64,000 nucleotides of DNA from Lysobacteraceae bacterium (GTDB taxonomy: Bacteria > Pseudomonadota > Gammaproteobacteria > Xanthomonadales > Xanthomonadaceae): positions 19,721 through 83,720 of the forward strand of contig JAEUPQ010000021.1 in NCBI GenBank assembly GCA_016789405.1, in the 5' to 3' direction. A program made the position numbers and the translations under genes. A model generated the notes under the pieces. That model was given only the letters and a program-made list of their open reading frames with translations. It had not been told where the DNA came from and ran no database searches. This document shows, one piece after another, positions 38,538 to 47,786 of this stretch (the stretch's first letter is position 1; every line of letters begins with the position of its first letter).

Positions 38538-39260
38538 TCAGAGTTCCTTCACCGCCGTGCGCTTGCTGCGCACGATCAGCCAGGCCACGCCGCGCAGGTC
38601 GCGCAGGCCGACCAGGGCACGGTTGAGGTTGTTGTACTTGGACACGCCGCTGGCACGGTGGCGGTGGTTCACCGGCACGCTGATCGTCTTCCAGCCAGCG
38701 CGCTGCATCAGCGCCGGCAGGTAGCGATGCATGTGGTCGAAATACGGCAGGTCGAGGAAGGCCTCGCGTTCGAACAGCTTGATGCCGCAGCCGGTGTCCG
38801 GCGTCGAATCGCGCAGCATGCGGCTGCGGATCGCGTTGGCGAACTTCGAGGCCCAGCGCTTGCTGCCGGTGTCCTGCCGGTTGACGCGCCAGCCGGCGAA
38901 CAGCTTCACGTCTGCGGGCGATTCCTCGCGCTTGGCGAGCAGCTTCGGGATGTCGGCCGGGTCGTTCTGGCCATCGCCGTCGAGCGTGGCGATCCATTCA
39001 CCGCGCGCCTGCTTCACGCCGGTGCGCACCGCGGTGCTCTGTCCGCTCTGGTTCACGTGGTGCAGCACGCGCAGCTCCGGCACGCTGGCCTTCAGGCCCT
39101 GGAGCACGGCCAGGGTGTCGTCGCGCGAGTGGTCGTCGATGTAGACGATCTCGAACGCGACCAGCCCGCGCAGCGCGGCGGTGATTTCGTTCACCAGCGG
39201 CGCGACGTTGTCGCGCTCGTTGAACACGGGGACGACGACGGAGAGATGGGGTGTGGTCAT
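38538..39260 (-). CDS. Family 2 glycosyltransferase, polyprenyl-phosphate type
   Basis: 240 aa. GT-A fold with SVVVPVFNERDNV, YIDDHSRDDT (nucleotide-binding Asp) and LDGDGQNDP (DXD metal site). It resembles DPM1/ArnC but lacks C-terminal membrane helices. The start overlaps the toxin gene stop by 4 bp (ATGA), so it may be co-translated with the toxin-antitoxin pair. Confidence 0.88.
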   Translation of the reverse strand: MTTPHLSVVVPVFNERDNVAPLVNEITAALRGLVAFEIVYIDDHSRDDTLAVLQGLKASVPELRVLHHVNQSGQSTAVRTGVKQARGEWIATLDGDGQNDPADIPKLLAKREESPADVKLFAGWRVNRQDTGSKRWASKFANAIRSRMLRDSTPDTGCGIKLFEREAFLDLPYFDHMHRYLPALMQRAGWKTISVPVNHRHRASGVSKYNNLNRALVGLRDLRGVAWLIVRSKRTAVKEL

Positions 39261-39553
39261 GTTGGTTGGTATCCGGATTCGCGCTGCGAGCGGATGGCGA
39301 GGATCTTCACCAGGTCGGTACGTTCGTCATAGTGGTACAACGCAACATAACCGCGCATGCCACGCCCGACGATCAGCTCGCGGCAGCCGTCCGCGGATGG
39401 ACGGCCGATGAGAGGATTGCTGGTCAGCACTTCGATCGCAGCCTTCAGGCCTTCCAGTCTCTCGACACCGTCGCTGGATGCATGCTCGCGCAGATGGACG
39501 AGGATGCGCTTGAAATCGAATGCCACGTCGTCCGCGAAATAGATCTTCGCCAA
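39257..39553 (-). CDS. RelE/ParE-family toxin
   Basis: 98 aa from a TTG start 4 bp after the antitoxin stop; the next upstream ATG (39616) would overlap the antitoxin by 59 bp. The sequence has AKIYFADDVAFDFKRILVHL, LTSNPLIGRP and YVALYHYDERTDLVKILAIRSQRE, the ParE fold with its conserved Arg and C-terminal beta strands. Overlaps the glycosyltransferase start. Confidence 0.83.
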   Translation of the reverse strand: MAKIYFADDVAFDFKRILVHLREHASSDGVERLEGLKAAIEVLTSNPLIGRPSADGCRELIVGRGMRGYVALYHYDERTDLVKILAIRSQRESGYQPT

Positions 39554-39557
39554 GGTG

Positions 39558-39848
39558 TCAGTCCCTGAAGCGTCTGGATGCTGGCGGCGGAACGTCTTCA
39601 CCGGCCATGCGCGCATCCACGTATCGCTTCATGTCGTCCCACTCGATACCCATGCCCGACTCTTCCATGCGTGCCAGTCGCGCCAGCGCCTCTTCATGGA
39701 AGGACTGCCGACGTTCAAGCGCATCGGCCTTCTCGGTGATGGCGTCGAGGATCAGGCTGTGGGTCGACGTGCCCTCGTGCTCGGCCAGCCGGGCCAGCCG
39801 TGCCTTCAGTTCGTCGGGGATGCGGATCGTGGTGGTGGGCGTGGGCAT
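39558..39848 (-). CDS. Ribbon-helix-helix antitoxin
   Basis: 96 aa. The N-terminus PTPTTTIRIPDELKARLARLAEHEGTS is a ribbon-helix-helix DNA-binding domain. An acidic, helical C-terminal part (MEESGMGIEWDDMKRYVDARM) would neutralise the ParE toxin encoded 4 bp later. Start MPTPTTT is preferred over the upstream ATG at 39878. The operon probably autoregulates through the RHH domain. Confidence 0.82.
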   Translation of the reverse strand: MPTPTTTIRIPDELKARLARLAEHEGTSTHSLILDAITEKADALERRQSFHEEALARLARMEESGMGIEWDDMKRYVDARMAGEDVPPPASRRFRD

Positions 39849-39901
39849 GGGGAACTCCAGCGCAGCGATGGGCGGCACTGTAGCACGGACGTGCTACACG
39901 C

Positions 39902-40810
39902 TTACCGCGCCTTCAAACGCTCCAGCACACCATCCAGCGTTTCCAGGTCGGTGTAGTGGATCACCAGGCGGCCCTTGCCCCCGCGGCCGTGCAGCACGTT
40001 GACCACGGTGCCGAGCGATTCGGACAGGTCGCGCTCGAGGGCGACGATGTCGGCCTGCGGCTTGGCCTTCACCGGCTTGGCGGCCTTGCTGCCGGTCGGC
40101 ACCTGGCCAGCGCTGAGCTGCTGCACGCGGTGCTCGACCTCGCGCACCGACCAGCCGTGTTCGGCGGCCTGGCGCGCAAGCGCGATCGCAGCCTGCGGCG
40201 TCAGCGACAGCAGGGCACGGGCGTGGCCCATTTCCAGCGCGCGGGTTTCGACCAGGGTGCGGATGTCCGGCGGCAGTTCGAGCAGGCGCAGCAGGTTGGA
40301 CACCGCCGCGCGCGAACGGCCCACCGCTTCGGCGGCCTGGGCGTGGGTGAGGTCGAATTCGTCGATCAGGCGCTGCAGGGCCTGCGCTTCTTCCAGCGGG
40401 TTGAGGTCTTCGCGCTGGATGTTCTCGATCAGCGCCATCGCGACCACGGTGCGGTCGTCGACTTCGCGGATCACCACCGGCACTTCGCTCAGGCCGGCCT
40501 GTTGCGAAGCGCGCCAGCGGCGTTCGCCGGCGATGATCTCGTAGACCTTGCCACCCTTGTCGCGGTCGATTTCGCGCACGACGACGGGCTGGATGACGCC
40601 CTGCGCCTTGATCGACTCGGCCAGCTCGGTGAGCTTGCCGGGGTCCATGGCGCGGCGCGGCTGGTACTTGCCGGGCGTCAGCGCATCGATCGGCAGCATG
40701 CGCAGGGTGTCGGTGGGCGTGGCTTCCAGCGCGGGCGCCTCAGCGGCGGCCTTGGGGCCGAGCAGGGCTTCGAGACCGCGGCCGAGGCCACGCTTTTTCA
40801 CTGCCGTCAT
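39902..40810 (-). CDS. parB: Chromosome-partitioning protein ParB
   Basis: 302 aa. It starts MTAVKKRGLGRGLEALLG, with a ParB/Srx CTPase domain (PRRAMDPGKLTELAESIKAQG; GERRWRASQQAG), an HTH (THAQAAEAVGRSRAAVSNLL), and a C-terminal dimer domain. It binds parS sites near the replication origin and spreads as a clamp. It overlaps parA by 4 bp. Confidence 0.96.
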   Translation of the reverse strand: MTAVKKRGLGRGLEALLGPKAAAEAPALEATPTDTLRMLPIDALTPGKYQPRRAMDPGKLTELAESIKAQGVIQPVVVREIDRDKGGKVYEIIAGERRWRASQQAGLSEVPVVIREVDDRTVVAMALIENIQREDLNPLEEAQALQRLIDEFDLTHAQAAEAVGRSRAAVSNLLRLLELPPDIRTLVETRALEMGHARALLSLTPQAAIALARQAAEHGWSVREVEHRVQQLSAGQVPTGSKAAKPVKAKPQADIVALERDLSESLGTVVNVLHGRGGKGRLVIHYTDLETLDGVLERLKAR

Positions 40811-41646
40811 GCGGACGTCTCCTCCGAGGATGCGGACGACTTGTCGTGGGCGGCCGTCCCGGCCTGTTGACGCTCCTGCTGGCGCTCGCGCTGGCGACGG
40901 ATCACTTCCACCGCCAGGCCGAGGTAGGCGATGGCGCCACGCGAGGCGCGGTCGTAGCCGACGATGCTCTGGCCGTAGCTCGGGGCTTCCGCGAGGCGCA
41001 CGTTGCGCGGCACCACGGTGGTGAACACCTTGTCGCCGAAATGCTTCTCGAGATCCGCCGACACGGCGTTGGCGAGGTTGTTGCGCGCGTCGAACATGGT
41101 GCGCAGCACGCCTTCGATCTCCAGCGCGGGATTGAGCTTGGCCTTCAGCGCCTCGATGGTCTCGATCAGCGCGCTCAGGCCTTCCAGCGCGTAGTACTCG
41201 CACTGCATCGGCACCAGCACCGAGTCGGCGGCGGTCAGCGCGTTGAGAGTGAGCAGCGACAGCGCCGGCGGGCAGTCGATGATGATGAAGTCGTAGCGGT
41301 CGCGCAGTCCGTCGAGCGCGCGCTTGAGGCGCTGCTCGCGGCCGGGCTCGTCCATCAGCTCGATTTCGGCAGCGGTGAGGTCGATGTTGCCCGGCAGCAG
41401 GTCGAAGCCTTCGGGCGTGCGCACCACGGCGTCGACGGCGTGCATCTCTTCGAGGATGACGTCGCAGGTCGAGCCCGGGAGATCGCGCTTGTCGATGCCG
41501 CTGCCCATGGTCGCGTTGCCCTGGGCATCGAGATCGACCAGCAGCACGCGCTTGGGTGCCAGCGCCAGCGCGGCGGCGAGGTTGACCGAGGTCGTGGTCT
41601 TGCCGACCCCGCCTTTCTGGTTGGCGATGGCGATGATGCGGGCCAT
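40807..41646 (-). CDS. parA: Chromosome-partitioning ATPase ParA
   Basis: 279 aa. The deviant Walker A is IANQKGGVGKTTT, followed by DLDAQGNAT and IIDCPPALSLLTLNAL. It works with ParB to move the origin. The start MARIIAI is used in place of the upstream in-frame ATG because it matches the family. It is preceded by rsmG as in the classic cluster. Confidence 0.96.
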   Translation of the reverse strand: MARIIAIANQKGGVGKTTTSVNLAAALALAPKRVLLVDLDAQGNATMGSGIDKRDLPGSTCDVILEEMHAVDAVVRTPEGFDLLPGNIDLTAAEIELMDEPGREQRLKRALDGLRDRYDFIIIDCPPALSLLTLNALTAADSVLVPMQCEYYALEGLSALIETIEALKAKLNPALEIEGVLRTMFDARNNLANAVSADLEKHFGDKVFTTVVPRNVRLAEAPSYGQSIVGYDRASRGAIAYLGLAVEVIRRQRERQQERQQAGTAAHDKSSASSEETSA

Positions 41647-41761
41647 GGATGGGTCCGGTGGGTACTCGTGGAGGCGGATTGCACCGTACCACCCCATGCC
41701 TTCCGGTACGGAGCGAAAGCGGCCGAACCGCAGATTATGCCTGCTGCCGGGGTTCCCGGGG

Positions 41762-42433
41762 TCAGCGGGTGGCCGAATCAGCGCGACCGATCATGACCAG
41801 GTGGCGCTCGGCGTCCAGTCCGGGCACGGTCAATGGCTGGAGATCGCGGACCACCCAGCCGGGCGGCAGGGCGGCGATCTCGTCGTCCGGGCGGGCGCCC
41901 TTCATCGCCAGCAGCACCCCGTCCGGAGCCAGCAGATGGCCACCCAGGGCCAGGATCTGCGGCAGCGTGGCCAGCGCGCGGGCGGTGATGGCCTGGAAGG
42001 CACCCGGCCGATCGAGGGCTTCGATCCGCGATTCGGCGACCTCGGCATTGCCCAGGCCCAGGGTACGCAGGGCCTCGCGCATGAACCGGGCCTTCTTGCC
42101 GGCGGATTCGACCAGGGTCACGCGCAGACCCGGGGTGGCGATGGCCAGCGGGATGCCGGGCAGGCCGGGGCCGGTGCCCAGGTCGGCGAGCGTGGCCACG
42201 CCGCGCACGGCCGGCGCCATCGCCAGCGAATCGAGCAGGTGCTTGGTCACCATCTCGCGCGGATCGCGGATGGCGGTGAGGTTGTAGGTGGCGTTCCAGC
42301 GCAGCATCAGCCCGAGGTAGCGGGCCAGCGGGTCGGCCAGGGCGGCATCGAGGCCGAGCGCGGCGAGGCCGGCGTCGAGGTCCGCGCGCGCGTCGGCGGG
42401 GAGGGCTGCGCCCGGTGGGGATGCTGTCGTCAT
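41762..42433 (-). CDS. rsmG: 16S rRNA (guanine527-N7)-methyltransferase
   Basis: 223 aa. [24 protein letters not shown] and [16 protein letters not shown] (SAM loop), then [11 protein letters not shown] and ARALATLP, define RsmG (GidB). It lies 115 bp upstream of parA. In many relatives mnmG directly precedes it; here about 5.4 kb intervenes. Confidence 0.95.
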   Translation of the reverse strand: MTTASPPGAALPADARADLDAGLAALGLDAALADPLARYLGLMLRWNATYNLTAIRDPREMVTKHLLDSLAMAPAVRGVATLADLGTGPGLPGIPLAIATPGLRVTLVESAGKKARFMREALRTLGLGNAEVAESRIEALDRPGAFQAITARALATLPQILALGGHLLAPDGVLLAMKGARPDDEIAALPPGWVVRDLQPLTVPGLDAERHLVMIGRADSATR

Positions 42434-42452
42434 GGCGGCATTATCGCCGACC

Positions 42453-43043
42453 TCAGGTCGACGGCCGCCATGCCAGCGTCGCCAGGTAGCCGCCGGACGG
42501 CGCCCAGGCGTGCAGCTGCCAGTCGCCGGGCTGGCCCAGTTCGGGGTCGCAGTCGAGCAGGCGCGGCGGGCCGCCCGGGTCGTCCAGCGCGAAGCGCAGC
42601 CGGTGCAGGCCGAACGACAGCCCCCGCCCGTGGGCCTTCAGCAGCGCTTCCTTGGCGCACCACAGCCGGGTGAAGTCCAGCTGCAGGGCCGCCGGGTCGG
42701 CGGACAGGGCCTCCAGCGCGGCGGTCTCGGCCGGGTGGAAGAAACGGCGGGCCAGGGCCAGCGCCTTGGGCCGTGGACGCAGCAGCTCGATGTCGATGCC
42801 GACGCGCGCCTGCTCGGCGCAGGCGGCGATCAGGCGTTCGCCGCTGTGGCTCCAGTTGACGTCGGCATGGTGCGGGCCCGCGTCCACATGCGGACGACCA
42901 TGCGCATCGCGCTCGATGCGCAGCGTCGCCGGCGGCAGGGCCCATGCCTCGCACAGCCAGTCGCGCACCCGGGGTTCGGCCTTGTCGCCCGGGCGATAGG
43001 GCCACCAGGCGCAATGCACGGGGCCGATGACGAGGGAATCCAC
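42453..43043 (-). CDS. Sfp-type 4'-phosphopantetheinyl transferase
   Basis: 196 aa from GTG (VDSLVIGP). The magnesium and CoA motifs are VGIDIELL and [13 protein letters not shown], with NWSHSGERL upstream. It loads carrier proteins. It is divergent from an AMP-dependent ligase gene 95 bp away, so the two may serve one polyketide, aryl-polyene or peptide pathway; the rest is not in the window. It ends 19 bp from rsmG. Confidence 0.88.
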   Translation of the reverse strand: MDSLVIGPVHCAWWPYRPGDKAEPRVRDWLCEAWALPPATLRIERDAHGRPHVDAGPHHADVNWSHSGERLIAACAEQARVGIDIELLRPRPKALALARRFFHPAETAALEALSADPAALQLDFTRLWCAKEALLKAHGRGLSFGLHRLRFALDDPGGPPRLLDCDPELGQPGDWQLHAWAPSGGYLATLAWRPST

Positions 43044-43138
43044 GTGGACGTCGGGTTTTGGCGGGCGGGGGCGGCCAGCGTAAGCTAGCCCGGGGCGGGC
43101 AGCCACAATGCCCGGGATGCACGCGGGAGAACGGGCGG

Positions 43139-44515
43139 ATGTCGGCAGCGCTGGAATCGATGGGAGCCGGGATGGCACAGGCGGCACAGCCGCACATGGC
43201 GATCGCGGATGGCCCGGGCGGGCGCTGCTTCGCTTTCGATGGTCACGGCCGCGTGCCGCTGGACACCTTCCTGGCCGAGGTGCGCGGCGTCGCCGCCGGC
43301 CTGCCCGACGCCGCCTGCGCGGTGAACCTGTGCGAAGACCGCTACCGCTTCCTGGTCGCCTTCTGCGCGGTCGCGCTGCGCGGCCAGATCAACCTGCTGC
43401 CGCCATCGCGCACGCCCGCGGCGATCGAGGACGTGCGCCGGCAGTTCCCCGACAGCTACTGCATTTCCGACGTCCGCCTCAGCCCGGCGCCGCCACGCCT
43501 GCATGCCCTGCCCGAGCGACTGCCGAAACTCGAGGGCGCCCGTCCCGAGATCGACCCGGGCGCGCTGGCGATGATCGGTTTCACGTCCGGCAGCACCGGC
43601 ACGCCCGGCGCCAACCCGAAGACATGGCGCGAACTGCGCCTGAGCACCGCGCAGAACGCGACCGTGCTCCAGCATTTCTGGCCCGAAGGCGACGCGCGCG
43701 CGGCGACCCTGCCGATCGTCGCCACGGTGCCGCCGCAGCACATGTACGGCATGGAGCTGTCGGTGCTGCTGCCGCTGCTGGCGAACGCCGCCGTGCACGG
43801 CGGACGCCCGTTCTTTCCCGATGACGTGGCGCGTGCGCTGCGCGAAGCCCAGGGCCCCGCGCTGCTGGTCACCACGCCGGTGCACCTGCGCGCGCTGGTG
43901 GAATCGGGCATCGATCTGCCGCGCCCCGCCGGGATCGTCACTGCGACCGCGCCGCTGCCGCAGGCGCTGGCCGCCGCGGCCGAGCAGCGCTTCGGCTGCG
44001 AAGTGCGCGAGCTGTTCGGCTCCACCGAAACCTGCGTGATCGCGAGCCGGCGCACCGCGCGCGACGACCTCTGGCAACTGCTGCCCGACGTCCGCCTGCA
44101 ACCGCAGCCGGACGGCACGCAGGTGCAGGCACCGCACCTGTCCGCGCCGGTGATGCTGGCCGATCTCGTCGAGATGAAACCCGAAGGCCGGTTCCTGCTC
44201 TGCGGTCGCCAGGCCGATCTGCTGGAAATCGCCGGCAAGCGCGCCTCGCTCGGCGACCTCACCCGCCGCCTCCTCGCCGTGCCCGGCGTGCTCGACGGGG
44301 TGGTGCTGCAACTCGACCCCTGCGAGATCACCGGCGTGCGACGCATCGCCGCACTCGCCGTCGCACCGGGCCTGGATGAGGCGGGCATCCTCGACGCGCT
44401 GCGCCAGAGCATCGACCCGCTGTTCCTGCCGCGCCGCCTGCGCGTCGTCGACGCCCTGCCGCGCAACGAGACCGGAAAACTCCCGCGCGCCGCGCTGTTG
44501 CCGCTGCTGCGCTGA
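43139..44515 (+). CDS. AMP-dependent acyl/aryl synthetase
   Basis: 458 aa, shorter than usual acyl-CoA synthetases. The A3 loop is GFTSGSTGTPGANPKTW, A5 is LFGSTETC, A8 is LLCGRQADLLEIAGKRAS, and the catalytic Lys is in PRNETGKLPR. It resembles the acyl- or aryl-activating enzymes of aryl-polyene and xanthomonadin pathways. The paired PPTase supports carrier-protein loading. Confidence 0.85.
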   Translation: MSAALESMGAGMAQAAQPHMAIADGPGGRCFAFDGHGRVPLDTFLAEVRGVAAGLPDAACAVNLCEDRYRFLVAFCAVALRGQINLLPPSRTPAAIEDVRRQFPDSYCISDVRLSPAPPRLHALPERLPKLEGARPEIDPGALAMIGFTSGSTGTPGANPKTWRELRLSTAQNATVLQHFWPEGDARAATLPIVATVPPQHMYGMELSVLLPLLANAAVHGGRPFFPDDVARALREAQGPALLVTTPVHLRALVESGIDLPRPAGIVTATAPLPQALAAAAEQRFGCEVRELFGSTETCVIASRRTARDDLWQLLPDVRLQPQPDGTQVQAPHLSAPVMLADLVEMKPEGRFLLCGRQADLLEIAGKRASLGDLTRRLLAVPGVLDGVVLQLDPCEITGVRRIAALAVAPGLDEAGILDALRQSIDPLFLPRRLRVVDALPRNETGKLPRAALLPLLR

Positions 44516-44533
44516 GCGCGCAGCGGCAGAAAC

Positions 44534-45850
44534 TCAGCCGGCCTTGGCCGGCTCTTTCTTCGCCGAGCTCGCGGCCAGGATCCGGATGCCCTTGAGCTGC
44601 GGCGTGCCATCGACGACATCGGTCCAGACCACGTAGGCGACGTCACCGTCGAGGACGAGCTTCGGCATGCCGGTCGCGCGCCCCTTGCCGTTCACGTCCG
44701 CAAGCCTGGTGCGCTGCAGTTCCTTCGACAGGTCCGGCGTGTAGCGCGCAAGCCAGAGGCTCTGCGCACCGCGCTCCTCGCGCAACCAGACCATCCACAC
44801 CTGCTGCGCATCGATCGCCAGCGCCACGCGGCCGGCCACGTCGGGGCCCTTGTCGACGACCACGGGCTTGCCGAAGGTGGCGCCGGCATCCGCCGATGCT
44901 GCGAGCTTCACTGACACTTCGTCGTTCGCCGCGGTGTACCACGCGACTGCGGCCTGCTTGCCCAGTGCCGCCACCGACGGGCCGTTGACCGGACAGGCCG
45001 GCATCTTCCAGCCGTCCGCATGGACCGGCCTGGGCGTCGACCAGGCCTTGCCGTCGAAACGCGTGGTGTAGATGTCGCGTACTTCATCCTCCGTGCGATC
45101 GCGATAGACCAGCAATGGTCCTTCGGACGTGACCGCCACGTCGGTCTGGCAGCAGTCGCAGACATCGACGTCGATCTGCGCGGCGTTGCTTTCGGCCATG
45201 TTCGCGTCGAACACGGCCGCGCGCAGGGTCATCGGGCCGCGCGCGGCACCATGGCCGTCGTGACCACCACCATGGTCGCCGTCGTGACCGGAGCCGCCAC
45301 CGGTGTTGCGACCGTCCAGCCAGGCCATGCCCAGTTGGCCGTCGTCCTGCGCCCACATCGACACGAAACCGTGCTCGGTCGTGGTCGCGTCGTCATGCAC
45401 CTTGCGCGGCGCGCTCCAGTTCATGCCGTGGTCCAGCGAACGCACCAGCATCACGTCGTAGGCGTAGGGCGCGTCGGCGGATTTCTGCAGCCAGTGCGCC
45501 CACAGCGCGCGATCGGGCGTGGCCGCGATATGCGGCGTGTCGGCCCAGTTCACGAACATCGAATTGCCGACGGCGATCGTCCGGGCGGTCTGCCAGCCGC
45601 GATCGGGCAGGTGTTCGGCGAACTGGAAGGCCGGGCGACGACCGGGCACTTCGCTGATCCAGCTCAGCAGCAGTCGACCATCGGGGGCGCGGCTCAGGTC
45701 GGGCTGAGCCGTACCGGGCATCGCCGGCAGCGGCCAGGCTTCGATGGCGAGATCGCCGACGATCACGGGTTTCGGGGCTTCGACCTCGGCGGCGCAGCCG
45801 GCGATGAGGGCGAAGGCAAGGGCGAGGGCGGAGCGATAGGCGATGCGCAT
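44534..45850 (-). CDS. Sialidase/BNR-like exo-lipoprotein with His/Gly insert
   Basis: 438 aa. Lipobox LIAGC (Cys19), then repeats with Asp-box-like turns (RSLDHGMNWSAPR; ASADAGATFGKP) of a six-bladed propeller. A His/Gly/Asp-rich insert (HDGDHGGGHDGHG) and a DVCDCCQTDV motif are notable metal-binding candidates. It lies 56 bp downstream of the XVIPCD effector gene on the same strand. Real sialidase activity is not implied. Confidence 0.72.
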   Translation of the reverse strand: MRIAYRSALALAFALIAGCAAEVEAPKPVIVGDLAIEAWPLPAMPGTAQPDLSRAPDGRLLLSWISEVPGRRPAFQFAEHLPDRGWQTARTIAVGNSMFVNWADTPHIAATPDRALWAHWLQKSADAPYAYDVMLVRSLDHGMNWSAPRKVHDDATTTEHGFVSMWAQDDGQLGMAWLDGRNTGGGSGHDGDHGGGHDGHGAARGPMTLRAAVFDANMAESNAAQIDVDVCDCCQTDVAVTSEGPLLVYRDRTEDEVRDIYTTRFDGKAWSTPRPVHADGWKMPACPVNGPSVAALGKQAAVAWYTAANDEVSVKLAASADAGATFGKPVVVDKGPDVAGRVALAIDAQQVWMVWLREERGAQSLWLARYTPDLSKELQRTRLADVNGKGRATGMPKLVLDGDVAYVVWTDVVDGTPQLKGIRILAASSAKKEPAKAG

Positions 45851-45905
45851 CCGCGAAGGGTACGCCATCGACGTCCGTGTCGTGCGTGACACGGACGCGC
45901 TTCGA

Positions 45906-47192
45906 TCAGCGTGCGCCGACCGAGGCCGCGCTCAGCTGCGGGGCGCGCTCAAGGGCGGGCTCGGCTTCCTGCTGACGCAACCTCGACAGGTTGGCCTCGA
46001 CCGACCGGGTCGCCACGGATGCCGCGTCGACGTAACTGGTCTTCGCATGGGCGCTCGCGGGATCGCCTTCCACCGCGATCAGGCCCTTGCCGTCGCGACT
46101 GGGCACGACGAGGTCGACCCGACGGAAACCGTCATCCAGCGCCTTCGCCGCGATGCCGGCGGCGACCGCGTTCGCGTCCAGGCCAGGCAGCCCTGCGCCC
46201 GAACGCTGCAGCGCACCCAGCGACTGTTCGAACAAGGCCGGCATCGGCGCGTAACCGTCCGGATCGGGGCCGCCGCGACCGGAACCCCCCGGCTTCTGCT
46301 GCGTGACCGCAGGAAGCTTGCCGTTGGCAAATCCCTCCGGCATCGCAAGCTTCGAAGCGTCGATACCGAGCGCCCTGCAATCCACGTAGGACGTGGCCTT
46401 GTCGGCGCCCGTCTGTTCGCGTCCCCAGGCTTCGAAGCTCGCGGCGCGCTTGATGCAGCGTTCGCCATACATCTGCCGGTAGTCCAGGGCGTCGAAATAG
46501 TGCTTGGCGACGGCCTCGACGTTGGCGGGCGTGGCCGCGATGCGGAAATCCTTGCCCAGTTCGATGCCCTCGCGCAGCCGATACTCGATGTTCGGCGCAC
46601 GACCCGTGGCTTCGAACAGCAGGGCCATCTGCGGCGCGCTGTCGTGCAGGTAGCGGCAGAACTGCGCGCGCGTCGCTCCGGGGTGTTCGCGCATGACGTG
46701 CGCGGCCATGACATTGGCCGCGGCGATCTGGTCGCGCGCTTCGTTGGGACGCACCTCCGCGAAATAGGCGGAGATGGCGCCCGTGTAATCGTGCGGCTGC
46801 TTGCCCAGCGCGATGGATTCGACTCGCGCGTCGAAGTCCTTCGCAACCTTGACCAGCGCCTCGCGATTGACCGCATGCTCGGTCTCGTGCGCGAACGAGC
46901 AGCGCAGCGCATTCGCGGCCATCGGGTTGGTCGCGGATTGCGCCAGCTCTTCGAGCGGAACGCGGATCACCTTGTGTTCGCCCTGGTACGACGCTCGCAC
47001 GCCCTTGTCGTACAGCGCCTTGGGCAGGGGCTCGAAGCCCTTGAGGTTGCCCGCGTCGATCGCATCGACCATCCGGGCCTTCAGTTCCGGCGTCTTTTCG
47101 ATCAGCGAAGTCAGCACCTTGCCTTCGGCAGGATGCGCAGCGGAGAACCTGGCCAGCATGGCCTCGAGGGTGTCGTTGCGGGGCGCGGTCAT
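45906..47192 (-). CDS. Putative XVIPCD type IV secretion effector with HExxH motif
   Basis: 428 aa. The last ~115 residues (from about DPDGYAPMPALFEQSLGAL) contain GFRRVDLVVPSRDGKGLIAVEGDP and SYVDAASVATRSVEANLSRL, the XVIPCD signal through which Xanthomonadales type IV systems deliver antibacterial effectors. The N-terminal ~290-residue domain has AHETEHAVN (His102, Glu103, His106), a zinc metalloprotease-type HExxH. Mode of action is inferred. No typical small immunity gene is adjacent. Confidence 0.75.
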   Translation of the reverse strand: MTAPRNDTLEAMLARFSAAHPAEGKVLTSLIEKTPELKARMVDAIDAGNLKGFEPLPKALYDKGVRASYQGEHKVIRVPLEELAQSATNPMAANALRCSFAHETEHAVNREALVKVAKDFDARVESIALGKQPHDYTGAISAYFAEVRPNEARDQIAAANVMAAHVMREHPGATRAQFCRYLHDSAPQMALLFEATGRAPNIEYRLREGIELGKDFRIAATPANVEAVAKHYFDALDYRQMYGERCIKRAASFEAWGREQTGADKATSYVDCRALGIDASKLAMPEGFANGKLPAVTQQKPGGSGRGGPDPDGYAPMPALFEQSLGALQRSGAGLPGLDANAVAAGIAAKALDDGFRRVDLVVPSRDGKGLIAVEGDPASAHAKTSYVDAASVATRSVEANLSRLRQQEAEPALERAPQLSAASVGAR

Positions 47193-47248
47193 CGTGCGGT
47201 GTCGTCCATGGAGCGAAAACGCCGGCCGGGGCGGCCGGGCCGCGCATG

Positions 47249-47764
47249 CTATCGGCTGGGAAGCCGCGCGACAAAGTCCTCGACGGCCGCAGGCGACGCG
47301 AGGACGTGCACCTGCACCCCGGCGGCTGCCGCCTTGCGCAGCCTGGCCATGACCGACGGCCGCCTGCGCCAGCGATAGCTCGCGATCCACCAGAGGAAAT
47401 CGAGGTCGAGCTTCTCGTTGCAGCCCGGCGTCATGTCCGGCCGGTGCCGGCCGCGGTGCGCCCAGCGACGACGCAGCACGCGCCACATGCAGACCCAAGG
47501 TGGCAGGTCGAGCAGCAGCACGGTGTCGCACGCAGCCAGGCGCAGGTCCAGCGTGCCGCCGAAATTGCCGTCCATCACCCAGGCGTCGCCGCGCAGCAAT
47601 TCGCGAAGTGTCGATTCCCAGTCGGCCTGCGATGGCGCCACCCAGCCGGGCTGCCAGTACAGGGCATCGAGATGGTGCAGCGGCAGGCCAAGCCTGGATG
47701 CGATCCGGCTCGCGAGTGCGGACTTGCCGGCGCCGCCCGGACCGATCAGCAGGATCCGTCGCAT
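47249..47764 (-). CDS. P-loop kinase-like ATPase (topology modulation/FlaR-type)
   Basis: 171 aa. Walker A LIGPGGAGKSALA, LHHLDALYWQPGW and DGNFGGTLDLRL; a basic LID-like segment RVLRRRWAHRGRHRPD follows. This is the adenylate-kinase-like group sometimes called DNA topology modulation protein; the true substrate is unknown. Start MRRILLIG is preferred over a plausible upstream ATG at 47782. It ends 56 bp before the effector gene and starts 23 bp after mnmG. Confidence 0.83.
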   Translation of the reverse strand: MRRILLIGPGGAGKSALASRIASRLGLPLHHLDALYWQPGWVAPSQADWESTLRELLRGDAWVMDGNFGGTLDLRLAACDTVLLLDLPPWVCMWRVLRRRWAHRGRHRPDMTPGCNEKLDLDFLWWIASYRWRRRPSVMARLRKAAAAGVQVHVLASPAAVEDFVARLPSR

Positions 47765-47786
47765 CGCGACAGTGCCGTGCAACCGC

